In this document: piece after piece, positions 1 through 12,056 of the stretch
How positions within the stretch are numbered: position 1 is the first letter of the stretch
Layout: every line of letters begins with the position of its first letter
Assembly: GCA_949752735.1 (NCBI GenBank)
Contig: OX457040.1
Span: forward strand, 1,645,554-1,709,553
DNA: 64,000 bases
Direction: 5' to 3'
Origin: Lumbricus terrestris
Taxonomy: Eukaryota; Annelida; Clitellata; Crassiclitellata; Lumbricidae
Notes under the pieces: generated by a model
The model's database searches: none
What the model was told of the DNA's origin: nothing
Seen by the model: only the letters and a program-made list of their open reading frames with translations
Position numbers and translations under genes: made by a program

Positions 1-116
1 AGAAACATTAAAATCACCACAAAGTTCAAATAAAATGTCAAGAGCATGAACTGCCAAAAGTTCTTCGATGTTTGCAGAAAACATTTGAGGCTTTAGTTGC
101 CTGAAACTAGGCTACA

Positions 117-504
117 GTACTTAATGTACAAATGCCTCAACAATTGCGCACCAGCCTACCTCGCGGACAGCATCAAACCGTTGGCAGACGATCCAAGTAG
201 GTCCCGGCTGCGATCGTCCAAGACCGCTGACGTATCCGTTCCTGCGACAAAAACTAAAATGGGGCGATCGCGCCTTTCGCGTCGCAGGCCCACGCGCCTG
301 GAACAGTCTTCCATCAACTATCCAGGAAATCAAAACTGAATCATCTTTTAAAAAACAATTGAAGCTGCACTTGCTCTCGAGCTCATGACATTTACTCTGA
401 CATTTGACATTATGCGTGTAAAGCATCCTAGAAGTGGCTTGCCTCTGACGATGCTATATAAATTGTCTGAATTACATTACATTACATTACATTACATTAC
501 ATTA
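117..504 (+). mobile_element. 5'-truncated non-LTR retrotransposon (LINE) 3' end with ATTAC tail
   Basis: Translation gives the usual C-terminal end of a jockey/CR1-type reverse transcriptase protein: YKCLNNCAPAYLAD, then after a frame slip near 258 AFRVAGPRAWNSLP and FKKQLKLHL. It ends in a perfect (ATTAC)n run (471-506). Copy B (around 30810) has the uninterrupted host sequence GGCTACAGAGAACC, so this is an insertion private to copy A with a target duplication of about ACAG. Confidence 0.8.
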
Positions 505-578
505 CAGAGAACCTGAGAATGGCCTGGCTACCTTGACTTATTTTTTTATGTAATATACACCGATTTTTGTGTTTTTAG

Positions 579-1589
579 GGCGGAATGAAGGCTGTAATTT
601 GGGCGGATGTATTTCAGGCTGCGATCATGCTTGCCGGACTCCTGGCAGTAATAATTCAAGTGAGTGACAGGTTCGGATATTCTCAAAGTTCACCGATCAG
701 TTGGTTACCTCCGAGACAAGTCTAGAGATAGGGTCTACCCGTAACGAGTTTCGAAAGCACTCGACCACAGTTGCAAATATAAATAAATAAGTTTATTCAT
801 GAAATAGCAAAATTGAAATCGGAGTATTAAAAAATATGTATAAGCTTAGATCAAAGACCTTAGGCTTATAGACCTAATAAAACTCTAATATCTTTGCATA
901 GGTCACTTAATAAATGATTTATACATGTTTTTTTAATACTCCGATTTCAATTTTGCCTTAATTGAATGATTTAGTCAAATCTGGCCAGTTCAGTAGAATA
1001 CACAGATTATAGCCTCTATGTGAAAACGATGTGCATGCCGATGTCTTAAAGCAATAAAAATTAGATATTTTTCCTATTCGTTTGTCATATATATAGGGTT
1101 GCATTGAGACCGGAGGAATTGAGAAAGCTTGGAATCTTGCCAAGGATGGCGGAAGAATTAAGTTCTTTGAGTAAGAAACCATCCGTTCTGTTATTGCATA
1201 AACGATTTATTCGTTCTGATACTAGAATCATTGAATGAGATAATTATATGTAAAATTAATATCGCACAAATCGGAAGAGAGAAACTAACATAAATAGCCT
1301 ATTATGCAAAATTGCAAAACGCCTCCACAAACAGACGGCAGGGCTACTCTAACTAAAATGCTAAGCATGATGCAACTCAGCTAAGACTAATCTTATTGAC
1401 GCAGCAGCCTAGACCTGTTGCCCTTGTACCCAACATGAACATATTAACAGGAACAGTGATGGCGAAAAGGATTTCATCATTCTTATTATTATAAGCATAT
1501 AATAATTTATTGGCAGACGATGTCACAATAGTCTATGCCCGATATGCAATCTACATAGATTTTATATATTATAATATGCGTATTTGTAC

Positions 1590-1627
<38 letters not shown>

Positions 1628-1647
1628 GATGATGATGATGATGGTGG

Positions 1648-1679
<32 letters not shown>

Positions 1680-4600
1680 CTCCTCTGTCCGAAGGCAGGT
1701 TTATTGGCTTTACGCCCCTGGGGATGAGATGAGTGAGGTGGTTTCCCGTTACCTTCCCCACAGACAATGATGGGTAAGCAACTTGCCCAAGGTCGCCCCT
1801 GCATCCCACACGTGCTAGCCCGAGATATCTAAATCTCTGAATATCAACTCCCAGCCCGGGGCTTGAACCGCAGTCCGTTGCAACCAACAGACGAATGCCG
1901 CTCTCGCTTACTGGTGTAGCTAACTAGGCCAGTGTATTTGTACAGCGCGTAACAAACATAATTTCATGGTTATTCTGTAAGTTTCAACCCTGATCCGACA
2001 GTTCGACACACATTCTGGACTTTGTTGGTTGGAGGCTGCCTGTCCTGGCTGCCGCTTTATACGGTGGATCAGCAAATGGTCCAGAGATATGCGTCCACGA
2101 GGAGCACGAGACAAGCCACGATGTAAGTAGAGGAATCTAAAACTTCAACGAATTCATTTCTCTGTTCGGAAATAATTTCTTCCCATGTTGTAGATCAAGT
2201 AATTTTGTTTTTACTATGCAGTTTGAACTAATTTACGGGTGTGCGGACATTTGAACGACTGTTATTTGAACAGACTACACGATCTAGAACGGCAACAGTT
2301 TAACAGGTGATAGTAGAACGAGCCGATAATGGAACAGAATGATGACACTTTAGGCTACCGTGAGTACTTACCCAATCCATGTTCTAAGCCCGCTCCTCCC
2401 ACCTAGAATGACAGTGACCTGTCCAATGCGTCCCAGACCGAATTGTTATCCCACAGGTGGACAACTTAACGAGAAAACACTTTTAACAAGGATGATTTAT
2501 GATGCCTAATTTAATGTAAAACAAAGTGATGTTACGGCGTTGGACTAATAAAGAACATACATACTTACTTACTTACATGATTACTTGCTATTTTCATTGC
2601 GCTCGCAGAGCTTTGCTGCTCAACGTTCCTGGGATATTCATCATAATCTCGCTCAGCTCATTGCTCGGTGTCGTCATGTACGGATACTATGCCGACTTGA
2701 AATGCGATCCTCTGAAGAGTGGTCGGGCAACCAATCCTAATCAGGTAACACCAATCAACCAGTCTCAACTCATTTGGTTCAGTCAAACGGTAGCAATCAA
2801 TCAATATGAAATTGTGTAAAAGCTGTTAATTTAATCACCCTACCAGCTGTTAATCGTTCTGTAGGCTAATCATGCATACCGAAAAAAGTCAATGAATTAG
2901 GCCTCAAAGCAGATTTAGTGATAGGCTAGCCGTAGGTCAATGACCCTCAGATCACTGTGCTTCTGTTACTGTTTTGACAGTTGGTGCCAAGATTTGTCAT
3001 GGACATCTTTCACTTCGCACCAGGAATACCCGGTCTCTACATTGCCAGTCTATTCGCTGGTTCTCTCAGGTAAGCCAATTTCCGTTGCTTTCAGGCCAGG
3101 TCTATTCTTAAAGGCCTATTTCGCCCCCGTGGGTCGCGGTGGTGTAGTTGGTATGTTTGTTGACTTGCAGCCGGAGGGTTGTAGGTTCGAACAGCTGTTT
3201 TGACAGTGACTGTTGGTGCCGAGATTTGTGATGGATAGCTTTCACTTCGTACCAGGAATCCTCGGTCCATACGTTGCCAACTTGCCAGTCTCTTCGTCTC
3301 GTAGGGACCTTCGGCGCGAAACTCAGATTCAGTGTCGGCGCTGTAGTCGGGATCGCTTCTGAGTAGATTCTTGAATGGGCGCTACAAAAGTACACATGCA
3401 TATTTATACTATTCTCCGACGCTAATATATGGGCACGTGGTTTCTAATCTCTAGGGTTGAACGAATATTCGTTTTTGGACAGTGTTGACAAATGAAGATT
3501 TCTGAAAAATCTTTGTTTTCTACAGCACCATCTCTTCCATAATGAACGCTTTGGCAACTGTTGTCTGGGAAGATATCTTCAAAATGTTTCGACCAGCGAG
3601 AGAAGCTTCCGACAAGACTGCCACGATCGCAACTAAGATTTTTGGTAAGAACCTTTGATTCTTTGAACCAGTTTTAAGTAGTAGCTAATTTACCATGACA
3701 CATGATATCCCCCTAGCGTATTTTGTTCTCTGTAAAAATGCTCTGTCTATAATGTCACTGCTTTGTCCAGTATTGATGTGTTTGTATCAAGACACGTGAA
3801 TTATTGCCTCACATAGGCCTACCATAATTTCTTATTTTCTCTACCGCATAACAGAATGAACCATGTTATGAAACTTGTTACTAGATTATAATAATTATTA
3901 TTTGGTCATATCTCCTAGGCGATGAAATTGAAATGAACAATAAATTTTAATTTTAATATCCTCAGATAAACGTTAAACTCTCCAGTGGATTAGAATTCTT
4001 TCTTCTTGCTTTTTTTAAGTTGTCATCTCTGCTGCGCTTGGAATTGGAATGGCTTTCGCTTTCAGCAACGCCGGTGGAACAGTCCTTCAGGTTGGTCACG
4101 GACGTTTACCGGTTTGAAGACTCTTCCTTCTTATTCTGTGGTTGCTTACTGTCGTCTCTCTATATAGGTCCATCTGTCTCTCTTTCCCATGCTCGTTCTA
4201 ACCGTGTGTCTGCAGGTACACGGTCGTCTATGCGTCATAATTTTCATTCTTTCTTTATTTGACTTTCTTTCCCTATTTCCCTCTCTTTCTGCATCTCTTA
4301 CGTCGCGACTACACAGATGTGAACAACTTATGAAGTAGGAGCCAATATGCTGCTAATGGCACTCAATTCCGATATGGACAATCTTACTCTCTGTGGTTTT
4401 TAAGCGATTCTCATAAATGCAAAGCTCCAACTAACTTTTGCGCTACGCCAAACCAGTCAGCTGTGCCAATATTATGGAAAACGTAGAACAAAAGTTTCAA
4501 ATGTAATTGTAAGGGTGGGCCTAATTTGTAAATTTCATCGCGCAAATGAAAAAAGAAGGCGCCAAAAGAAAGTCATTGGTTTCAGAATTCAGCAAAGAGG

Positions 4601-5072
4601 TCGTAGTATGCTGATTTCTTAATCAATCAATCAGAATTTATATAACGCCCGTTCAAGGCACCTACTCAGAGTTAAATTTACATAGCGCCCCTTCAAGGTA
4701 GGCCTACTTATTCGGAGCTAAAATATGGATCTCGCCAAAAGGTCTGAGCCCTTTGAATTTTTACTATGTTGAACTTATTGATAACAATAATTTATTATTA
4801 TTGTTAAGTGTGTTTCAATTGTAATCAACCGTTAGAATTCAATACTAAGCACTAATCATAATCCATCGCCTCTCAAGGGATCCACAAAATATGCAGTTTA
4901 GCTAGTTTTGGTTTCAGATGATTATCGCGTTCACCGGAGCCGCCAATGCTCCCATATTTGGCATCTTTTTGCTCGGAATATTCTTTCCATGGACCAATTG
5001 GATCGTAAGTTTCGTCATTTTCTCACATTGCTACTACTCCAACTACTGCTACTACTACTACCACTACTACTA

Positions 5073-5155
<83 letters not shown>

Positions 5156-5162
5156 GCTGCTG

Positions 5163-5197
<35 letters not shown>

Positions 5198-8100
5198 GCT
5201 ACTGCTGCCTCTGCTGCTGCTGCTGCTGCTGCTGCTGATGCTGATGCTGATGCTGCTACTACTACTTACTACTACAACATTAGACAACTTTTTTATGTAA
5301 AACTGAGCTCACATGACAATGGTGGCAGCAAATCAGCAATTGTACTGAGACTTATTTTTCAATAATATAAGTTTAGATTTATTATCAATAAACCTTTAGC
5401 CCTTTCATATGATGTTGAAATTTAGTACTCAGAACCAGAATTCACTAGTCAGATAAATTTAAGGAACCGTGTCTTGTGGGCTACCGGGCATAATATTGTG
5501 CAGTTTACTGAGCCCCATGACATTGTAGGGAGCCTTGGCTGGCGGAATCCCAGGATTTGTTCTTCCAATGTGGATCAGCTTAGGAGCCTACGTGGAAAAA
5601 CCGTCCGTCTATAAGCCGATGTCTTACAGTGTCGAGTGTTGTGGTGTCACTTCAGACAACTCCACGTCGTCATACTTCTCTTCCACCACGGACTACTACA
5701 CTACGCCTACCACAGTAGTTCCAGAAGTGTATGACTTACTTGCTTACTTATGTAAAGTATGGAATTTTAAGTTTTAGGATAATAATGCTTAATAGATCGC
5801 CGCCTGAATCGATTTGTATTTTAGGCCATACCGCTTGGCAACTCCGCCACTGGTTGCACTCTGCCAGTGCCAGTCCCAAGCCTTGATAAAGGAGAAGGCG
5901 TCGTTAATGGTCTTTGTTACCACACAGTGACGTCAAGCTTCAAATACACACATACTGCTTGGATAAGTTCCATATAGAATGGATTCTAGCCCAATGGTAT
6001 GTTGGTACACGATGGGAAGGCGAAGTAGACGACGCGATTATAGTCTATGCTTGCTACGATGCTGGTCTGTGATCTGTGCTTTCGGAGGTTCCCATTCCTG
6101 CAGCACAGAAACTTGCCTTCAGAAGCTAACTCAGTGGCTAAGACATCGTCGACTGAATACTATCTTTTGGTTGATTATTAAATACACCGATAGGCCTATT
6201 GGCCACCTGACATTATTTGTCGATTCGAAGAATCCTGAAGTAGGCCTAACTAAACATTTCACTCCGTTGTTTCCCACTTGAGTCTATCTTGTGTGCGATG
6301 CTTTCTCAGATGAAATTGGGGAACATTAGATTTACAATCTGCAAACTTCCATTAGAAAATATGATTAGCCACGATACCCTTACCAAAATAATTTCGACCG
6401 TTAAAACCGGATGTTTCAGCTTTAAAATTCTCTATAGAAGATGTATGATATAGCCTACTTAGTCCTATATCTTGGATGTACACCGTATCAAGCTGAATTA
6501 TTATTAGTTGCTGTTAAGCTAGTATTAGTCAGCTATTATCAAATGACGTCGTGTGTGATGTTTGCAAAGCAGGTCTGGAGGCATCAAGGAACTGTACGCG
6601 TTGTCTTACTTGTGGTACACCGCTCTGGGAACATTGACAACAATCGTCGTTGGACTCATTGTCAGCTTCTTTACAGGCATGTAATTATGTTTTAATAAAC
6701 GTTTGTATCAATTATTTTAAATTCCATATACATGGGAGTATAATGCAAGATTCGTGTATGCTCTTGATGTATGTTTGTGAGCTAGCATATTATGTATTAT
6801 GATTCTGTATGGTATGTTCTCATGTGTTTTATCTGTGTAACATTCTACACTATTTAACCAATATAATATTGTACGTCTGATTCCATGCATGCTGGTATGT
6901 TGTACTCACATTTTTAACACGTGTGCTTCTTTAATGTATATTTTTAGATGACGATTAGCCTATATTTGCCACTTTATCCGTATGACTTTGGGATCTTAGT
7001 TCCGAATCCTGAAAACGTGTATTATTTAGCCTACTTCAAACACAAGCTTCCATCGCTTCTCGGTTAAGTGTTTATTTTAATCTTGGAGAAATGTGTCTTG
7101 TAGGTTTCACTAGGCCGAAGGATGTCGATCCGAAGCTTCTGATCCCATACGTCGATAAGTTCTGGTGTTGTTTCCCGGAGTCATGCCGATCGAAGTGCAG
7201 ATGTGGAATCGACTACAGCAAGGTAGATTCCTTTTTAAACGGCTGCCATTGCAAGGAAAATAATTTCGCTCATATCTAAGTAACAAGCTCCTAAGTTTGG
7301 GAGGCGGATAGTAATTTAGAGCAGGCGATAGTTCTAGAGACTCGCTTCCTATAATGGAAACTGTCTATTGAAAAATACTTCCTAAGCTTTGCATCATAAC
7401 CTCTGACAGAGAATCGATACAAAGGTGAAGTAGGGTGTGTAATGTGTATTAAGACAATAGGCTACACGACTATAATACAACTTTATAGCGCCCTTCTTAC
7501 AAAGCTCATCAGTGCTGACAGTGCAGTTGCACTTGTATTGCTGAGTAATAATTGTGAATGAAGGACTTGCTCAAGGTTCCTACGCAGTAACTGCCTAGGA
7601 CGAGGATCGACCCGCACTCTTCGTGTTACAGGCCGACAGCTGTAACCAATCGAAGGCGAAGACCATAGCATGCCTTAAGTGCAAGAAAACATTTCGAGAG
7701 TCTGTTGGTGAAACTCGCAGAAAGTTTCGCAAATTAATGTTCTTATTTGTTCTTTGAAGAAAAATCAGTGTCGTCCACGAAGTAGGCTAACTGTCACAGA
7801 TAATAACGCCAAGAGGATGCTGAAACAATACATTAGCGATTTGGAATGGTAAATTAGCTTTCTAAAAATTCTGCTTCCTGTTGTGAGGCTAGCCAAAATT
7901 CTGCTTCCTGTACAGTTGTGATGTTACATTTTAGAGAACAATTCCCTTTTCCTGTTGCAGGTTGAAAGTTTGAATTCCAAATCAAAACACGGGTATCCTG
8001 ACATATGTGTGAAGGTGAACATGACCGATGTCCACCCAGCTCAAGCAGACTTTAAAGGAGATGACCAGAAGCCGAGACCGGCTGATGCAAGTAAGGAGAG

Positions 8101-8230
8101 TTTAATCTTCTCAAAGAAACTACATGTCTCAACGAGCAACTACACGAATCATTCTGAAACATGCACTGATCAAAACGTGGAATGTGACAGCAAAATTTTG
8201 GAATGCGAAGAAGAAATTTCTCAATTGTGA
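579..8230 (+). CDS. SLC5A8-like: SLC5-family Na+-coupled solute transporter, copy A (exons 5-16, 5' part outside window)
   Basis: Partial gene. Exons: 579-659, 1097-1170, 1982-2122, 2609-2744, 2981-3069, 3526-3644, 4020-4090, 4918-5004, 5529-5728, 6573-6676, 7104-7222, 7961-8230 (stop TGA 8228-8230). They join in phase to 496 codons without a stop. Family signs are GGMKAVIWADVFQ in exon 5, NPDPTVRHTFW in exon 7, TISSIMNA (Na+-site serines) in exon 10, and a glycosylation sequon NST in the exon-13 extracellular loop. Exon 14 holds the last membrane helix. Exons 15-16 form a cytoplasmic tail ending in SQL, a class I PDZ ligand as known for SMCT1. The predicted role is plasma-membrane symport of Na+ with small carboxylates or related solutes; the substrate is not deducible. 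Introns are short and almost free of TEs. Oddity: exon 14 is followed by GC instead of GT (6677-6678), so correct splicing needs a GC-AG intron. Exons 1-4 should lie left of the window. Confidence 0.87.
1591..1931 (-). mobile_element. tRNA-derived SINE with (ATC)n tail, in intron 6 of copy A
   Basis: Read on the - strand, the right end begins with a tRNA-like head: an A-box-like stretch near TAGCTACACCAGTAAG and a B box GGTTCAAGCCCC. A conserved body follows, then a (CAT)n tail, seen on + as (GAT)n at 1591-1679. The flanks carry a ~12-bp target duplication around GTATTTGTACA (ending 1590 and 1944). Copy B lacks the insertion at the same place in its intron 6. Confidence 0.75.
3126..3400 (+). 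mobile_element. tRNA-derived SINE in intron 9 of copy A, carrying an exon-9-like segment
   Basis: The head GTGTAGTTGGTATG plus B box GGTTCGAAC (around 3183) is tRNA-like. The 3' body (from about 3300) ends in GGGCGCTACAAAAG, the end shared by many LINE/SINE remnants here. Between head and body lies a stretch (3196-3296) homologous to exon 9. The same composite sits at 37258-37490 in copy B, so it predates the A/B duplication. Confidence 0.6.
3196..3296 (+). pseudogene. Second, unused-looking copy of SLC5 exon 9 in intron 9 (copy A)
   Basis: The sequence repeats the end of intron 8 (GTTTTGACAG) and most of exon 9. Translation gives LVPRFVMDSFHFVPGI, against LVPRFVMDIFHFAPGI in the true exon (2981-3069). 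Six extra bases separate the acceptor-like AG from the first codon, and the 3' end has lost LFAGSL and the GTAAGC donor. It is probably a duplicated exon relic, although its reading frame stays open. Confidence 0.6.
5036..5275 (+). repeat. (CTA/CTG)n trinucleotide microsatellite in intron 12 of copy A
   Basis: A long run of CTA/ACT units passes into GCT and GAT units. The same site in copy B (39135-39180) is a shorter pure (CTG)n run. Long open frames across it are low-complexity artefacts. Confidence 0.95.
7484..7680 (-). mobile_element. tRNA-derived SINE in intron 15 of copy A
   Basis: On the - strand a degraded tRNA-like head with B box GGGTCGATCC runs into a body that ends, on + at the left edge, with TTTATAGCGCCC (the reverse of the shared GGCGCTATAAA end). 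A paralogous copy lies at 46139-46350, so insertion predates the A/B duplication. Confidence 0.55.
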
Positions 8231-8786
8231 TCAATAATATTGGCCTCTGACTGCACAGCGGTCTTGTGTCTGTCGGTTGCTCTTGCAAACTCATTATTTC
8301 CGTGCTCAACCAAAACATTGACGATAAGCATGCAATAGATTAAAAAGCATGCAATAGATTAAAATTTATGCATATTTTGTTCCGTTTCATATTCCAGTAT
8401 TAAAAGCATCGTTGCAACTTGTCTCATTGAGTATTAGACCATCTCAGTCGACGTTCTTTCTAGATTGCTAGCTTTAGAACATGGAATGGGGTATACTTGT
8501 TGTGCTCTAACTGGTGCCTATAGTTCGCACCAATGCGTTCATCTCGAACCTACTTGTAAACACTGCATTATTTATCCGCGGTGGGACTGGGAGTGCTTTT
8601 GAATAGTTTATCTTCAAAATGCGCCATTTAGGAACTCAACAATAAATAACGTAAGGCAACTGAAAAGTTAAACTGAGTATTATTATATTTTTCATATATC
8701 CGTGTATACTGTAACCGATTGTGTTCTGTCAACCGGATTGTTGAATACATTTAATTTTTTATTATTAGTATTATTATTTTTTATTA
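8231..8786 (+). other. 3' UTR and downstream flank of SLC5 copy A
   Basis: This stretch has no coding content and aligns with the flank of copy B (46893-47430). It shares a short tandem duplication of GCATGCAATAGATTAAA (around 8329-8361) and a candidate poly(A) signal AATAAA at 8641-8646. It ends where the Helitron starts at 8787. Confidence 0.6.
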
Positions 8787-11597
8787 TCTATATAAATAAA
8801 GAGAAGATTCTGTGTGTCTGTCTGTCTGTCTGTTTGTTCGGGATGTAGTTCCACAGTTTTTGAGATTTTCACTCCAAACCTTCACTACTGTGTAGGTCTC
8901 GGCAGGAGACACAAAGTCGAGGGGTTGGCGATTCTCTACCACCATGGGGCCAGGGTGGAGGGCGAAACCCCTTTTTTTCTCAAAAAAACCCGGCCATTTA
9001 TATGATTTTTTTTACCTAGATAGAGGGCCATCAGAACCCCCCGGATCAGTGGTTGGCGAATCTCTACCACCAAGAGGGCCAGGATGGGGGTGGGCTGAAA
9101 ACACTAATTTTTGCTATACATTTTCATTCGCTTGCCATAGTTTCGCAGTTACACAGATTTTTACACGGGCCACCTCGCCTCGACCCAGCACACACCTCGG
9201 TCCGCAGAGGCCGGGTGGGGCAAAGGTGGGCGGGGGGCGGTGAAGGCCAGGTCGATGGGGGCCGAAAACACTAATTTTCGCTATAAATTTTCATTCGCTT
9301 GCCATAGTTTCGCAGTTACACAGATTTTTACACGGGCCACCGCGCCTCGACCCAGCACACACCTCGGTCCGCAGAGGCCGGGTGGGGCGGGGGTGGGTGA
9401 GGGAGGGGGCGGTGAGGGCCAGGGTGGGGGGCCAAAAACACTAATTTTCGCTATAAATTTTCATTCGCTTGCCATAGTTTCGCAATTACACAGATTTTTA
9501 CACGGGCCACCCCGCATCGACCCAGCACACACCTCGGTCCGCAGAGGCCGGGTGGGGCAGGGGTGGGCGGGGGAGGGGGCGGTGAGGGCCAGGGTGGGGG
9601 GGCCAAAAACACTAATTTTCGCTATGAATTTTCATTCGCTTGCCATAGTTTCGCAGTTACACAGATTTTTACACGGGCCACCTCGCCTCGACCCAGCACA
9701 CACCTCGGTCCGCAGAGGCCGGGTGGGGCATAGGTGGGAGGGGGAGGGGGCGATGAGGGCCAGGGTGGGAGGGGGCCGAAAACACTAATTTTCGCTATAC
9801 ATTTTCATTCGCTTGCCATAGTTTCGCAGTTACACAGATTTTTACACGGGCCACCCCGTCTCGACCCAGCACACACCTCGGTCCGCAGAGGCCGGGTGGG
9901 GCAGGGGTGGGCGGGGGAGGGGGCGGTGAGGGCCAGGGTGGGGGGCCAAAAACACTAATTTTCGCTATAAATTTTCATTCGCTTGCCATAGTTTCGCAGT
10001 TACACAGATTTTTACATGGGCCACCCCGCCTCGACCCAGCACACACCTCGGTCCGCAGAGGCCGGGTGGGGCAGGGGTGGGGGCGGTGAGGGCCAGGGTG
10101 GGGGGGCCAAAAACACTAATTTTCGCTATGAATTTTCATTCGCTTGCCATAGTTTCGAAGTTACACAGATTTTTACACGGGCCACCCCGCCTCGACCCAG
10201 CACACACCTCGGTCCGCAGAGGCCGGGTGGGCAGGGGTGGGCGGGGGAGGGGGAGGGGGCGGTGAGGGCCACGGTGGGGGCCAAAAACACTAATTTTCGC
10301 TATAAATTTTCATTCGCTTGCCATAGTTTCGCAGTTACACAGATTTTTACACGGGCCACCCCGCCTCGACCCAGCACACACCTCGGTCCGCAGAGGCCGG
10401 GTGGGGCAGGGGTGGGGGCGGTGAGGGCCAGGGTGGGGGGGCCAAAAACACTAATTTTCGCTATGAATTTTCATTCGCTTGCCATAGTTTCGAAGTTACA
10501 CAGATTTTTACACGGGCCACCCCGCCTCGACCCAGCACACACCTCGGTCCGCAGAGGCCGGGTGGGCAGGGGTGGGCGGGGGAGGGGGCGGTGAGGGCCA
10601 CGGTGGGGGCCAAAAACACTAATTTTCGCTATAAATTTTCATTCGCTTGCCATAGTTTCGCAGTTACACAGATTTTTACACGGGCCACCCCGCCTCGACC
10701 CAGCACACACCTCGGTCCGCAGAGGCCGGGTGGGGCAGGGGTGGGCGGGGGAGGGGGCGGTGAGGGCCAGGGTGGGGGGCCAAAAACACTAAGTTTCGCT
10801 ATGAATTTTCATTCGCTTGCCATTGTTTCGCAGTTACACAGATTTTTACACGGGCCACCTCGCCTCGACCCAGCACACACCTCGGTCCGCAGAGGCCGGG
10901 TGGGGCGGGGGGAGGGTGGAGGGGAGGGGCGGTGGAGGGCCAGGGTGGGGGGCCGAAAACACTGATTTTCGCTAAAAATTTTCATCAGCTTGCCATAGTT
11001 TCGCAGTTACACATATTTTTACACGGGCCACCTCGCCTCCACCCAGCACACACCTCGGTCTGCAGAGGCCGGGTGGGGCAAGGGTGGGTGGACGGGGGGG
11101 GGGAGGCGGGGCGTTGGGGGATAAATTTTTCCAGAAAATCCTAATTTCACGGGTGGCGTACTGGTGGATGTCGTAGTGTGGTGGGGTGGGGATGGTGTGG
11201 CTGGGTGGGGGAGGTGGGGAGGGGTGGTGTGAGAGGGTGATGGGGAATTTTCATGAAAATCATAATTTCACGGGTGGCGTACTGGTGCAGGTCTGTGTGG
11301 TGGAGTGGGGTGGTGAGAGGGAGGGGTGGAGAGAGGGGAGGGTGGGTGGGGAGTGAGGGGGTGGGGTGAGGGGAATTTTCCTGAAACCCTAATTTCACGG
11401 GTGGCAGTACTGGTGGAGGTCGGAGTGTGGGGGAGGGGTGAGAGAGGGAGAGTAGAATTTGGCCCAAACCCTAATTTCACGGGTGGCGTACCGTTGGAGG
11501 TTGAAGTGTGGTGGGGTGTTGGGGTGGTGTGGTGGAATCGTGGCCGGGAGCGGGTCGAATCCTAATTTTCCCGGGCAACGCCGGGTATCCCAGCTAG
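8787..11597 (+). mobile_element. Non-autonomous Helitron with internal minisatellite
   Basis: The 5' end is A|TCTATATAAATAAAG. The 3' end is hairpin CCCGG-GCAACG-CCGGG (11570-11585), then CAGCTAG|T, i.e. CTAG at 11594-11597 inserted between A and T as Helitrons do. The paralogous spacer downstream of copy B (around 47420) has the same flanks joined without the element. No Rep/helicase frame is present. The inside holds TGTC repeats (8810-8835), a GC-rich array (9053-11060) and four or so shorter repeats with CTAATTTCACGGGTGGCG (11138, 11260, 11382, 11466). Confidence 0.82.
9053..11060 (+). repeat. ~170-bp GC-rich minisatellite, about 12 units
   Basis: The landmark CAGATTTTTACACGGGCCAC recurs at about 9153, 9321, 9491, 9662, 9835, 10005, 10166, 10340, 10501, 10669, 10849 and (degraded) 11022. 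Spacing is 161-180 bp. Each unit pairs a conserved AT-richer half (AAACACTAATTTTCGCTAT) with a G-run half such as GGGTGGGGCAGGGGTGGG. Length differences sit in the G-rich part. Open frames of up to about 190 codons through it are by-products. Confidence 0.95.
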
Positions 11598-11640
11598 TTT
11601 TTAGTAAATAAACCAGACTTTTTAAAGCCAACTTGAGTCC

Positions 11641-11862
<222 letters not shown>

Positions 11863-11869
11863 GGCCCAG

Positions 11870-12056
11870 TCCAGAAGCTTCGCATATGTTTGCCCTACAT
11901 GTTGGAACCGCCTTCCTCACAAGCTACGTCATAAGCTTCTTGGTCTTTCTCTTCTTCTATTTCGCAAACGCCTGAAGACTATACTATTTGTTGGCGGGAG
12001 CACTATAGCTTGGGTCGGGAGCGCCACTGAATCTGTGAGCGGCGCTTTATAAAATA
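11870..12056 (+). mobile_element. LINE 3'-end fragment
   Basis: Translation gives CWNRLPHKL followed by LLLFRKRLKTILF, matching the C-terminal end of the LINE at 35275-36100. It ends in GGCGCTTTATAAAATA and abuts the reverse Helitron. Confidence 0.7.

Noticed and set aside
4908..5300. Poly-Leu/Tyr/Ser frames over CTA/CTG repeats; likewise poly-Asn/Ile frames at 29658-30062 and HTYI/MYVC frames at 49053-49340 and 52684-53071
   Set aside because: Microsatellite translations in several frames at once.
9053..10965. Long repeating open frames (up to ~190 codons) in the GC-rich array
   Set aside because: They follow the minisatellite period, change frame between units and lie inside a Helitron; no gene-like features.
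9053..11060. Regularly spaced repeats resembling a CRISPR array
   Set aside because: The whole 161-180 bp unit is repeated, there are no unique spacers, and the DNA is clearly eukaryotic.
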